Source of the DNA: JAVBJV01 sp031555315
GTDB lineage: Bacteria; Pseudomonadota; Alphaproteobacteria; Acetobacterales; Acetobacteraceae
Direction: 5' to 3'
Assembly: GCA_031555315.1 (NCBI GenBank)
Contig: JAVBUO010000005.1
Coordinates: 248,001-312,000 of the forward strand
Length of the DNA stretch: 64,000 nt
A program made the translations under genes and the position numbers. The notes under the pieces are model-generated. The model had not been told where the DNA came from and searched no databases. It worked only from the letters and a program-made list of their open reading frames with translations. Positions 1-7,784 of this stretch are shown piece after piece (the first letter of the stretch is position 1; the number at the start of each line of letters is the position of its first letter).

Positions 1-186
1 ACCAAGGCGCTGGCGACCATCTGGTCCGACAACGCCGGTTTTGTGACCAGCGCCCAGAACCTGACGGCGCAGACCGAACGCCTGCTGGCCGCGGCGAATT
101 CCGGGCAGCAGGCGGCGTTCACGCGTGAATTCCAGGCGACCGCGCAGGTCTGTTCGGCCTGTCATCGTGGCTTTCGGGCGCGCTGA
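1..186 (+). CDS. Cytochrome c' (3' end only)
   Basis: The open frame enters from the left edge and ends at TGA 184-186, leaving 61 residues. It carries CSACH near the C-terminus followed by a short basic tail (RGFRAR). A C-terminal CxxCH followed by a few residues is the hallmark of the four-helix-bundle cytochrome c' family, where the heme is attached on the last helix. Such proteins are periplasmic heme proteins that bind NO or CO. The gene converges on a b-type cytochrome gene two bases further on, a common partnership for membrane-linked electron transfer. The N-terminus lies outside the window. Confidence 0.8.
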   Translation, partial: TKALATIWSDNAGFVTSAQNLTAQTERLLAAANSGQQAAFTREFQATAQVCSACHRGFRAR

Positions 187-187
187 T

Positions 188-886
188 CTATCCCAGGCAG
201 GCAATGGCCGTCACGATCCCGCCCGCCAACAGGAACAGGACCAGCGCGCGGGCCGGCGATGCGTGATGCGGGGGGCGCAGGGCGGAGCCGGTCGGGACCG
301 TCTTGTTGCCCGAGATCATCGGCAGGACGAGGTTCTGGCCTTTGACGATGCGGTACAGAACGACGGCCAGAACGTGCAGGATGATCACCGCCAGCAGCAG
401 GTTGAAGTTGAACGCGTGCAGGGACGTGAGCTTCGAGGATGTGTCTTCGGATACGTAACGGGCCAGAGGTCCCTTGGTCAGGATGTCGTCGTCGGCAAAC
501 AGGCCGGAAGTGGCCTGTATCAGCAGCAGCAGCAGCAGCAGCACGACGGCCCAGCCGCCGGCGGGGTTATGGCCGAGCTCGGTATCCGCTTCGCGCTGTG
601 CCAAATGGCGCAGATGGCTGCATACGGCGGACGGGCCGCGCAGAAACTGGCCGAAACGGGCGTTTTCACTGCCGAAGAACCCCCACAGAATGCGGAACAG
701 CGCCAGAGTAAGAATACAGTAGCCGGACAGTTTGTGCAGGTTCATCTGCCCGGTTTCGTATGTCCACCAGCTCAGATAGATCAGTATGATCAGCGGCCAG
801 TGATACAGGCGAATGGCGATATCCCAGACCTTCACCGAACACGTCGATGCAAACCGGATCGTCGGTGAGGTGGAAGGGGTGCGCAT
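188..886 (-). CDS. Cytochrome b561-type membrane cytochrome
   Basis: A 232-residue protein with four or five hydrophobic segments (about residues 28-44, 58-72, 112-130, 160-180, 210-230). Histidines within or next to the helices (RLYHWPL near residue 29, LHKLSGY near 51, LHAFNFN near 157, ILHVLAV near 170) could ligate two b hemes, as in cytochrome b561 and Ni/Fe-hydrogenase b-type subunits. It probably passes electrons between the quinone pool and a periplasmic c-type cytochrome; the convergent neighbour is a cytochrome c'. The third helix contains a run of leucines encoded by a CTG microsatellite. The start at 886 has only a weak GGACGG-like ribosome binding site. The family is clear but the electron partner is inferred. 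Confidence 0.8.
   Translation of the reverse strand: MRTPSTSPTIRFASTCSVKVWDIAIRLYHWPLIILIYLSWWTYETGQMNLHKLSGYCILTLALFRILWGFFGSENARFGQFLRGPSAVCSHLRHLAQREADTELGHNPAGGWAVVLLLLLLLIQATSGLFADDDILTKGPLARYVSEDTSSKLTSLHAFNFNLLLAVIILHVLAVVLYRIVKGQNLVLPMISGNKTVPTGSALRPPHHASPARALVLFLLAGGIVTAIACLG
521..541. repeat. CAG trinucleotide microsatellite, 7 units
   Basis: Seven perfect CAG units on the + strand, read as CTG (leucine) codons in the cytochrome b561 gene, inside its third membrane helix. Slippage by whole units would change helix length without shifting the frame. Confidence 0.9.
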
Positions 887-1197
887 CTGCCGTCCGTTAT
901 GTGTCCGCGTTGGGATCGTTTTACAGAAGGTTCCGGAATTCGTGCGTTATTTTCTGTTTAGACGGCAACCGTTTCGAAGACAATCCGAGCGATCGGCGTG
1001 TGTTCAAAGCCAGGCAACGTGAGAGGTGAGGCCGCTCGTCACCGGCGGACCGTCCGTTTTGTAACGGCTGGCATGCAAAGGCCGGAGTACCGCTGCAGCG
1101 AGATCCTCATCCGCAGATGAGCGGATTCCGGAAACTGATATGCTTTGACGCATTTGCGTGATTGCGGTTGTATGGCGCTTCGCCGTAAAGGATATCC
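887..1197. promoter_or_regulatory. Divergent intergenic region, cytochrome b561 / LysM protein
   Basis: 311 bases between two divergently transcribed genes, so it should hold both promoters. I see no convincing gene, tRNA or terminator-like hairpin in it. An AAGGA box lies just before the LysM gene start at 1198. No promoter hexamers could be assigned with confidence. Confidence 0.4.
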
Positions 1198-2265
1198 ATG
1201 TCGGTGAACCCTGATCCACACGCGCAGCAATCTACACTACGTCCGCTGTTTTTCGTACTTCTGGGCGGGGCGGTCATTTTGCTGGTCGCCATTCTGGGCT
1301 GGATCGGCCAGCGAGATGCGATGGATACCGCCGATGAACCATCGCCGGTCGCCGCCAGCGGCGTGCCCGCCGTCCCGGGAACCGGAACCGCGGGGCAGCA
1401 GACGGCGGGCGTGATCCTGCCGAGTTTCGATGTGGCGCGAATCGGCCCCGAAGGTAACGCCGTCATGGCCGGGCGCGCTGCGCCGAATGCCGACATCACA
1501 ATCCGCAATGGCGAGCAGATCCTGGGGACCGTGCGTGCCGATGCGCGTGGCGAATGGGTGTTCGTTCCGTCCGAACCCCTGCCACCGGGTGGCCTGCAGC
1601 TGAGCCTGTCGGCGCGCAACTCCGACGGGCAGGTTCTGGAAAGCGTCGGCTCGGTGGTTTTGGTCGTGCCGGCGCATGGTCAGGATATCGCCGGACGTCC
1701 GGCCACGTCCGTGGCGCAGCAGGCGCCGCTGGCGCTGGTGGTGCCGGAAAACGACGCCTCGGCGGCGGTGCCGCGGGTGATCCAGGCCCCCGCTGTGGAA
1801 ACCGGCGCCGGCATTTCTGCCGGAACCGTGCGGCTGGACGTGGTGGATTACGGTGCTGCCGGACAGGTGCGGTTCTCCGGTGCGGCGTCTCCCAACAGCA
1901 CGGTGCGCCTTTATGTGGACGATGCACCGGTGGGCGAGGCCACGGCCGATGCTGCCGGGCGCTGGGCGCTGTCTCCCGCTGCGTCGATTGTTGCCGGCAC
2001 GCACCGGCTGCGGGTGGACCAGCTGGATGCTCAGGGGCGGGTGAGCGCCCGCGTGGAGCTGCCCTTCCTGCGTGAAGCGACCGACAAGTTGGCGCTGCAG
2101 GACGGGCGCGTGGTGGTGCAGCCCGGACAGAGTCTGTGGTTGATCGCGCGCGCCACATATGGCGATGGGGTCAGATATACCGTTATTTATCAGGCCAATC
2201 GCACCCAGATCCGGGATCCGGACCTGATCTATCCCGGCCAGATATTCGATCTGCCGCGGCAATAA
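1198..2265 (+). CDS. LysM-domain envelope protein with Ig-like repeats
   Basis: A 355-residue protein with a single hydrophobic helix near the N-terminus (about residues 15-36), probably an anchor or uncleaved signal. It is followed by an Ala/Pro-rich linker and two similar beta-sandwich-like modules (about 75-150 and 215-285; both contain G.A.PN..V/I and GxW segments). A C-terminal LysM module (about 305-353) has the usual pattern: VQPGQSLWLIARATYG at its start and LIYPGQIFDLP at its end. LysM binds peptidoglycan glycans, so the protein likely bridges membrane and cell wall. An AAAGGA box sits 6 bases before the ATG. No enzymatic domain is visible. The psd-pssA pair follows closely on the same strand. 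Confidence 0.8.
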   Translation: MSVNPDPHAQQSTLRPLFFVLLGGAVILLVAILGWIGQRDAMDTADEPSPVAASGVPAVPGTGTAGQQTAGVILPSFDVARIGPEGNAVMAGRAAPNADITIRNGEQILGTVRADARGEWVFVPSEPLPPGGLQLSLSARNSDGQVLESVGSVVLVVPAHGQDIAGRPATSVAQQAPLALVVPENDASAAVPRVIQAPAVETGAGISAGTVRLDVVDYGAAGQVRFSGAASPNSTVRLYVDDAPVGEATADAAGRWALSPAASIVAGTHRLRVDQLDAQGRVSARVELPFLREATDKLALQDGRVVVQPGQSLWLIARATYGDGVRYTVIYQANRTQIRDPDLIYPGQIFDLPRQ

Positions 2266-2314
2266 CTGCGGGTTGCACTTGCAGGGAGAGGGTATCATTG
2301 CCCATAACTCTGCC

Positions 2315-3028
2315 ATGTCTCTGATCGATAGTGCCCGTATGGTTCTGGCCCCCCCGCATCCTGCCGGGCGGCCGTTCATTTATGCCGGTGGAGCCGTTGC
2401 GGTTCTGGGGCTGTTCCTGCATTCCGCGCTGTTCTGGCCCGGCCTGCTGTTTGTGCTGTTCTGCCTGTACTTCTTCCGCGATCCGGAGCGTGTGGCGCCG
2501 GCCGATCCACAGGCGGTGCTGGCGCCGGCCGACGGGCGCGTGGTGTCGGTTGCTCCTGCTGTGCCGCCGGTCGAGCTCGGGCTGGGCGATGCGCCGCGCT
2601 GGCGGGTGGCAATCTTCCTGTCGGTGCTGGATGTGCATGTGAACCGCGCGCCGGTCGAGGGAACCGTGACGCGGATTTCGTACCGGCACGGTGCGTTCGT
2701 AAATGCTGCGCTGGACAAGGCGTCGACCGAGAACGAGCGTAACGCGCTGGCGCTGCGTTTGCCGAACGGGCAGGATATGGCGGTGGTGCAGATCGCCGGA
2801 TTGATCGCGCGGCGTATTCTGTGTTTTGCGCATGAAGGCGACCGGCTGACGCCAGGTCAGCGTTTCGGGCTGATCCGCTTCGGCAGCCGCACCGATCTGT
2901 ATCTGCCCGCAGGGGTGAAGCCGATCGTCGTGGAAGGCCAGATCATGATCGGCGGCGAAACCGTGATCGCGCGGTTGCCCGAAACCGTGCCCGAAACCGT
3001 GCCGGAAAATGGTGGAGGCGATGAATAA
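2315..3028 (+). CDS. psd: Phosphatidylserine decarboxylase proenzyme
   Basis: Decarboxylates phosphatidylserine to phosphatidylethanolamine at the inner membrane. The protein has a membrane segment near residues 22-48 and DPERVAPADP followed by LAPADGRVVSV, both typical of the short PSD class. The self-cleavage site RFGSRTDLYLP lies near the C-terminus; cleavage between Gly and Ser produces the pyruvoyl group. At 237 residues it fits the short form rather than the roughly 300-residue E. coli form. I chose ATG 2315 because homologs typically begin MSLIDS-like, but an upstream TTG in the same frame at 2273 is also possible. The last 8 bases overlap pssA, so the two successive steps of phosphatidylethanolamine synthesis are translationally coupled. 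Confidence 0.93.
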   Translation: MSLIDSARMVLAPPHPAGRPFIYAGGAVAVLGLFLHSALFWPGLLFVLFCLYFFRDPERVAPADPQAVLAPADGRVVSVAPAVPPVELGLGDAPRWRVAIFLSVLDVHVNRAPVEGTVTRISYRHGAFVNAALDKASTENERNALALRLPNGQDMAVVQIAGLIARRILCFAHEGDRLTPGQRFGLIRFGSRTDLYLPAGVKPIVVEGQIMIGGETVIARLPETVPETVPENGGGDE

Positions 3029-3899
3029 CCCGGTCACCTCGATGCGGCGTTTCGGTGGGCGTTTGCGCCAGCGCCGAAGGCCACGCCTGCACGGGCAGTC
3101 GTTCAACCGGCTGATCCCCAACATCATGACGATGCTGGGGCTGTGCGCCGGGCTGACCGGGATACGCTTTGCCTTGGATCAGCATTGGCATGCGGCGCTG
3201 GGCTGCATTCTGATCGCCGCGGTGATCGACGGGCTGGACGGGCGTCTGGCGCGTTTGCTGAATGCGACGTCGCGGTTCGGCGCTGAATTCGACAGCCTGT
3301 CGGATTTTCTGTGCTTCGGGGTGGCGCCTGCGTTCGTGCTGTATCTATGGTCGCTGGAAACGCTGGGGGCGCTGGGATTTCTGCCATGCATGATGTACGC
3401 GGTGTGCATCGCGCTGCGTCTGGCGCGTTTCAACGCGGCGCTGGATTCGGCGCCGGCACCCGCCTATGCGTACAACTTCTTTACGGGTGTTCCCGCGCCG
3501 CTGGCGGCGCTGCTGGTGCTGATCCCGATGTTCGCGGGGCTGGAAACGGCGAAGCTGCATCTGGATGGTCTGACGCAGGTATTCCGGCTGCCTGTATTGC
3601 CGGGGATCATGCTGGTGTTCGTGGCGTTGCTGGCGGTTTCCACGCTGCCGATCTGGAGCTTCAAGAACTTCAAGGTGCCCAGTAAGATGGTACTACCGTT
3701 GCTGCTGGGGGCGGGGATCCTGCTGATGGCGCTGGTCAGCGAACCCTGGGCGACGTTGGCGGTGCTGGGGATCGCCTATCTGTGCATGCTGCCGTTCAGC
3801 GTGCGCAGCTATCACAACCTGAAACGCGAAGCGGAAGCGGCACGCAACATGCCCGAGATCGTGCCGATGCAGGGGGCGGATGACAGAGCAGCGCCGTAA
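3021..3899 (+). CDS. pssA: CDP-diacylglycerol--serine O-phosphatidyltransferase
   Basis: Transfers a phosphatidyl group from CDP-diacylglycerol to serine, giving the substrate of the preceding decarboxylase. The CDP-alcohol phosphotransferase signature is complete: DGLDGRLAR, eight residues, then G...D...D (GAEFDSLSD), starting near residue 70. At least six hydrophobic segments follow, as expected for an integral membrane enzyme of this family (292 residues). A GGAGG box lies 5 bases upstream of ATG 3021, favouring it over ATG 3009 in the same frame. The start overlaps the psd stop. A bidirectional terminator follows at about 4022. Confidence 0.95.
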   Translation: MNNPVTSMRRFGGRLRQRRRPRLHGQSFNRLIPNIMTMLGLCAGLTGIRFALDQHWHAALGCILIAAVIDGLDGRLARLLNATSRFGAEFDSLSDFLCFGVAPAFVLYLWSLETLGALGFLPCMMYAVCIALRLARFNAALDSAPAPAYAYNFFTGVPAPLAALLVLIPMFAGLETAKLHLDGLTQVFRLPVLPGIMLVFVALLAVSTLPIWSFKNFKVPSKMVLPLLLGAGILLMALVSEPWATLAVLGIAYLCMLPFSVRSYHNLKREAEAARNMPEIVPMQGADDRAAP

Positions 3900-4021
3900 A
3901 GGCGATTCCTAAGACAGGATGGATCTGTTGGACCGGGCCGGCGCACTTCTGCAACGCTGCTGTCTTGGCTGCGTGATCGAGTGTTCCCATCGCCACCGCA
4001 TCTGACTGGCACGTATGAGAT

Positions 4022-4050
4022 AAAAAACCGCCGTTTCCGGCGGTTTTTTT
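4022..4050. terminator. Bidirectional intrinsic terminator
   Basis: Perfect 12-bp stem (AAAAAACCGCCG with its complement) around a 4-base loop TTTC, with a run of T on each strand. It sits between the convergent pssA and CoA-transferase genes and can serve both. Confidence 0.9.
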
Positions 4051-4057
4051 GCTGGCG

Positions 4058-5299
4058 CTATTTCCGGCGCTCTGTCGCCATGATGCCGGTTTCGGCGAGC
4101 CTGCGGATCTCGTCGTCGGTGAAGCCGTGTTTGCGCAGCACCGCCTCGCCGTGTTCGTTGAACTTTGGCGGCAACGCGCGAGTGCCGCCCGGCGTGCGGC
4201 TCATCTTGATCGGTGTGCCGAGCCCGCGATACCAGCCCATCTCGGTCACCATCTGGCGCACTTCGGTGTGCGGCGCGGCCATCGCCTCGTCGATCGGCAT
4301 CACCGGACCGGCGGGCAGGCCGAGCTTTAACATCCGCATCGTCAGGTCGTAACCGTCTTCCTTGCCGAACGCTTCCTGCAGTTCCTTGATCAGCGCGGCG
4401 CGATTGACCACACGGTCGGCGTTAGTCAGGAACAGCTCGTTCTTCGGCAGGTCGGCCCGGCCGATCAGTTCGCACAGCTTACCGAACTGGCCGTTGTTGC
4501 CGATGGCGATGAAAATCTCGCACGTGCGCGTCGTGTATTTTTCATACGGCGCGATATTCGGATGCGGGTTGCCCAGCGGCATCGGGCGCTTGCCGTTCAG
4601 GAAGAAATTGGCCGCCTGCGGGTGCAGCAGTGCCATGCCGCAATCGTGCAGCGTCATGTCGAGATACTGGCCGAGGCCCGAATTGTTGCGTTCGTACGCC
4701 GCCATCATGATGGCGATGGTGCAGTACAGCCCCGTCGCCAGATCGACCACCGGTGTGCCCAGGCGCAGCGGGCCGGTGCTTGGATCGCCGTTGACGCTCA
4801 TCAGGCCGGTCATCGCCTGCAGGATGGCGTCGTAGCCCGGCATGCCGCCCAGCGGGCCTTCGCCGCCGAAACCGGACAGGCGGCAATGGATCAGCCGCGG
4901 GAATTTCTGCGACAGGACATCCTTGTAGCCGATGCCCCATTTTTCCATCGTGCCGGGCTTGAAATTCTCGATCAGCACGTCGGCGTCGTCGAGCAGACGC
5001 AGCAGCACTTCGCGTCCTTCGGGTTTGCCCAGATCCAGCGCGATCGATTTCTTGTTGCGGTTCACACCGATGAAGTAGCTGGCTTCGCCTTCATGGAACG
5101 GCGGGCCCCAGTCGCGCACTTCGTCGCCCTGCGGGGGTTCCACTTTCACCACGTCGGCGCCGTGGTCGGACAGGATCATCGTGCAGTACGGACCGCCCAG
5201 CACGCGGGTCAGGTCGATCACTTTCAGCCCCGCCAAAGCCCCGGCAGAGGTCGCTAGTCCTTTGCCGGCGGTTGCGGCTGGGGGAGGGGTGGCATCCAT
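4058..5299 (-). CDS. CaiB/BaiF (class III) CoA-transferase
   Basis: A 413-residue protein of the formyl-CoA transferase family, which moves CoA between acids through an aspartyl-CoA intermediate. Recognisable blocks are LKVIDLTRVLGGPYCTMILSD, VKVEPPQGDEVRDWGPP, NRNKKSIALDL and PGYDAILQAMTGLMS. Length is normal for the class. The start at 5299 follows AGGAGAG by 7 bases and overlaps the stop of the upstream gene (TGATG); a GTTCC-ATG further upstream (5320) is less well placed. It ends a three-gene minus-strand operon with a class I CoA-transferase-like pair. The acyl substrate cannot be read from sequence; short-chain dicarboxylates or steroid/terpenoid acids are possible. Confidence 0.9.
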   Translation of the reverse strand: MDATPPPAATAGKGLATSAGALAGLKVIDLTRVLGGPYCTMILSDHGADVVKVEPPQGDEVRDWGPPFHEGEASYFIGVNRNKKSIALDLGKPEGREVLLRLLDDADVLIENFKPGTMEKWGIGYKDVLSQKFPRLIHCRLSGFGGEGPLGGMPGYDAILQAMTGLMSVNGDPSTGPLRLGTPVVDLATGLYCTIAIMMAAYERNNSGLGQYLDMTLHDCGMALLHPQAANFFLNGKRPMPLGNPHPNIAPYEKYTTRTCEIFIAIGNNGQFGKLCELIGRADLPKNELFLTNADRVVNRAALIKELQEAFGKEDGYDLTMRMLKLGLPAGPVMPIDEAMAAPHTEVRQMVTEMGWYRGLGTPIKMSRTPGGTRALPPKFNEHGEAVLRKHGFTDDEIRRLAETGIMATERRK

Positions 5300-6042
5300 C
5301 AGGCAGCTCTCCTGTTCCATACCCGCGCACAGAATTCGGGGTAGGTCTCGAGCATTTCAGCCGCAACCGGACCGCGGAGCAAGTCCAGTTCCTGCGCGCT
5401 GGGCGTGGGCGTTTCCGGGACATCGGCGGCGGTATCGAAGTCGAAGCCGGTATTTTCGCGCACGCTCTGCACCGTTTCGCCGGGGTGCAGGGATTCCAGC
5501 GAAAAACGCCCTTCGGCGGGGTGGAAACGAAACACGCAGCGATTGGTAACCAGCGCCTGCGCGGTGCCGCGCCGGAACACGCCGGGCGGCGAGATACCGG
5601 GCGCCGAGATCATGTCGACGCGCTTGACCAGCACGCGCGCGCTGTGTTCCTCGCGGAACAGGATGGTGCGCGGGGTCATGTAATACATGAACGCGCTGCC
5701 GAACGATCCGGGGAAGCGCGCTTCGGTGCCCGGCCAGTCGCCGGTGCCGAGCAGGTTGATGTTCGCCTGTCCGTCGATCTGCCCGCCGCCCAGGAAAAAC
5801 AGGTCGATGCGGCCCTGGCCGGTCAGGTCGAACAGTTCGCGCGAACCGTCGGTAAACGGATTGCCGGTGCGCTTGTGCAGCAGCGACAGGCGCACGGGAT
5901 GTCCCATCTTCTTTACCAGCCAGCAGGCGGCGGCCGGGATCGGGCTGGCCGCGCCGACGGCGATATGCCGCGCGGGCGGCGCCGTGGGATCGAGGATCAG
6001 GCGGGCCAGCGTCGCCGCCAGCAGTTCTTCACGCGCGGTCAT
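5299..6042 (-). CDS. Class I CoA-transferase-like subunit beta, lacking the catalytic Glu motif
   Basis: A 247-residue protein resembling glutaconate CoA-transferase subunit B, with FFLGGGQIDGQANINLLGTGD and RVDMISAPG as recognisable segments. In true class I enzymes a glutamate in an ESG/ENG motif near residue 50 forms the glutamyl-CoA intermediate. At the equivalent place this protein reads LSLLHKRTGN, with no Glu. The IpdAB hydrolases of steroid-ring degradation are also CoA-transferase-fold proteins that depart from the classic chemistry, so hydrolase or lyase activity is possible. The gene overlaps its alpha partner by 4 bases (ATGA) and the downstream CaiB-type gene by one codon. Family fold is clear; reaction is open. 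Confidence 0.75.
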   Translation of the reverse strand: MTAREELLAATLARLILDPTAPPARHIAVGAASPIPAAACWLVKKMGHPVRLSLLHKRTGNPFTDGSRELFDLTGQGRIDLFFLGGGQIDGQANINLLGTGDWPGTEARFPGSFGSAFMYYMTPRTILFREEHSARVLVKRVDMISAPGISPPGVFRRGTAQALVTNRCVFRFHPAEGRFSLESLHPGETVQSVRENTGFDFDTAADVPETPTPSAQELDLLRGPVAAEMLETYPEFCARVWNRRAA

Positions 6043-6860
6043 GCGGCTTTCTCCGCGCTGCTGAACACATAACGCTCGAGATAGGTGCGGAATCCATCCC
6101 CGGTTTTGGCAAGTTTCGCGTATTCCGCCACATGCGCGGCATCGGCCCCGTATTCGTCGAGCAGCGCGATCGGCCAGGCGCCGCGTTCGGCGATGGCCGT
6201 GGCGCTGATATAGGTCGCGTTGATCGTTCCCGGCGCCAGTCGCTCGTCTTCCAGAAAATTTCCCGGCACCACGCGTTCGACAGTGATCAGCGCGGTTTTC
6301 GACGCATGCGCAAGCGTCGCCAGTTCGCGCCGCCGCCCGACCCAGACATTGCCGTGCGCATCGGCCATCACGGCGTGGAACGCCGCGACATCGGGGGACA
6401 AGGCGGGCAGCAGCACGATGGGATCGCCACCATCGGCCAGCGGGTTGTCGATCACCTTCCAGTCGGGGCGATGGGCCAGAATGTCGCTGCCGATCAGCCC
6501 GCGCAGCGGCATGAACGGCACGCCTTTCTCCGTTGCTTGCAGCATCGTGTGAATGGCCGGGCAGGTGGCGTCGATCATGCGCAGCGTGCCGGCCTTCATC
6601 GCGGCGGTGAAACGCGGCGCGAAGCCCGCTTCGCCCAGCGACACGGCCGAGGTCTGAATCTCGGCCACCGCGCCCGCGCCGATCAGCAGATCGGCTGCAT
6701 AACCGGAAACCGGCACACCGACCAGCTTCAGCCCTTTCACCCCGCGCCGCACCAGCGCACGCGCAAAGGCGCCGGGCGACAGGGAATTGTCGGGCGGCAA
6801 CGCGAGCATTGCGCCGTCCGGCACCATATTCGCCAATTGATCGAGTGTCGTCTGGTTCAT
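6039..6860 (-). CDS. Class I CoA-transferase-like subunit alpha
   Basis: A 273-residue protein like glutaconate CoA-transferase subunit A or IpdA: VPDGAMLALPPDN at the N-terminus (the oxyanion/glycine-loop area), LKLVGVPVSGYAADLLIGAG, and EKGVPFMPLRGLIGSD in the middle. It is first in the three-gene operon with the beta subunit and a CaiB/BaiF enzyme, overlapping the former by 4 bases. The pair should form a heterotetramer in the cytoplasm. ruvX lies upstream on the same strand. The 72-base gap before this gene contains a short stretch resembling the end of the interspersed repeat found at 25.5 and 41.4 kb. Confidence 0.75.
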   Translation of the reverse strand: MNQTTLDQLANMVPDGAMLALPPDNSLSPGAFARALVRRGVKGLKLVGVPVSGYAADLLIGAGAVAEIQTSAVSLGEAGFAPRFTAAMKAGTLRMIDATCPAIHTMLQATEKGVPFMPLRGLIGSDILAHRPDWKVIDNPLADGGDPIVLLPALSPDVAAFHAVMADAHGNVWVGRRRELATLAHASKTALITVERVVPGNFLEDERLAPGTINATYISATAIAERGAWPIALLDEYGADAAHVAEYAKLAKTGDGFRTYLERYVFSSAEKAA

Positions 6861-6932
6861 TCCGGGCCCCCCTCTTTATTCAGGAAGCAGCCTAGAGCCA
6901 TTTCCGTGCAGGTGAAAATACCCGGGGAGTGT

Positions 6933-7394
6933 TTATCCGGGATGGTCGAGCGCCGCCTGCAGGATCCGCGCGGCGGCCATCCTGTCGACGACCTGGCTGC
7001 GGCGCTTGCGGCCCATATCGGCCTCGTGGATCAGCAGGTCATGGACCATGGCGGTGGTCTGGCGTTCGTCCCACATCGCCGCCGGCAGGCCGGTGACGGC
7101 CGACAGGTCCTGTGCCCAGTCGCGCGCCGCCTGGGCGGCCGGGCCGAAGGTGCCGTCCATTTCCAGCGGCAGGCCGACGACCAGGCCGGCGGCGTCCTCT
7201 TTCTGCGCGATCGCCAGGATTTCAGCGGCGTTCTGGCGCAGTTTGCCGCGCTTCAGGCTGGTATAGGGGCCAGCCAGCGTCAGCCCGACATCGGACAGGG
7301 CGATACCGATGGTGCGCCGCCCGGGGTCGATCCCGATCAGCCGTTTTCCGCGGGGCAGGGCGGCGCGCAGGTCCTGCATGTTGAAGATGGGCAT
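6933..7394 (-). CDS. ruvX: Putative pre-16S rRNA nuclease / Holliday junction resolvase-like YqgF
   Basis: A 153-residue RNase H-fold protein with the N-terminal LIGIDPGRRTIGIALSD (first acidic residue and glycine turn), GLVVGLPLEMDG in the middle, and WDERQTTAMVHDLL followed by RKRRSQVVDRMAAARILQAAL at the end. This is the complete YqgF/RuvX pattern, including the D, E and D acidic residues. Known roles are 16S rRNA 5'-end maturation in E. coli and a proposed part in recombination. The frame stays open upstream to 7493, but family members start close to the DPG motif, so ATG 7394 was chosen. It is divergent from gatC. Confidence 0.9.
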   Translation of the reverse strand: MPIFNMQDLRAALPRGKRLIGIDPGRRTIGIALSDVGLTLAGPYTSLKRGKLRQNAAEILAIAQKEDAAGLVVGLPLEMDGTFGPAAQAARDWAQDLSAVTGLPAAMWDERQTTAMVHDLLIHEADMGRKRRSQVVDRMAAARILQAALDHPG

Positions 7395-7496
7395 GGGGAC
7401 CGGTATGGTCCGGGCTTCTTTTTCACGCAAGACGTGCCTTGCGCATCGATCCGCGCAGACGCACCGGCCCGCACAGACGAAGGACGACAACACCGC

Positions 7497-7784
7497 ATGT
7501 CGCTCGACCCCGCGACCATACGCCGCATTGCCCGGCTGTCCCGCATTCGCATCGAAGATGCCGAGGTGGAGAAATTCCAGACTGAAATCAACGGTATTCT
7601 CGGCTGGATCGAACAGCTGAACGAAGTGAACGTCGATAACGTGGAACCGATGACCGGCGCCACGCAGATGGCGCTGCGCCAGCGCGAGGACGCGGTGACC
7701 GATGGCGGTATCCCCGATGCCGTGCTGAGCAATGCGCCCGCCCGCAGCGGGCCCTTCTATACCGTTCCGAAGGTGGTGGAATGA
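7497..7784 (+). CDS. gatC: Asp-tRNA(Asn)/Glu-tRNA(Gln) amidotransferase subunit C
   Basis: A 95-residue GatC: MSLDPATIRRIARLSRI at the N-terminus, ILGWIEQLNEVNVDNVEPM in the middle, and FYTVPKVVE at the C-terminus, all characteristic. GatC stabilises GatA and bridges it to GatB. The start ATG 7497 gives the normal length; the frame is open far upstream but that is antisense to the CoA-transferase and ruvX genes. It overlaps gatA by 4 bases (ATGA), starting a tightly coupled gatCAB operon. GatCAB implies that Gln-tRNA (and possibly Asn-tRNA) is made by transamidation of misacylated tRNA here. Confidence 0.95.
   Translation: MSLDPATIRRIARLSRIRIEDAEVEKFQTEINGILGWIEQLNEVNVDNVEPMTGATQMALRQREDAVTDGGIPDAVLSNAPARSGPFYTVPKVVE

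Noticed and set aside
1237..2379. 380-codon minus-strand open frame
   Set aside because: Antisense to the LysM protein; Arg/His-rich with no domain, and no ribosome binding site.
6891..6915. CCTAGAGCCATTTCCGTGCA as a third repeat copy
   Set aside because: It resembles the start of the sequence before copy 2, but only about 20 bases match and the core CATCTTCACGTGA is missing.
6132..7496. Long open frame upstream of gatC in the same frame
   Set aside because: Antisense to the CoA-transferase alpha gene and ruvX; GatC family members begin at ATG 7497.
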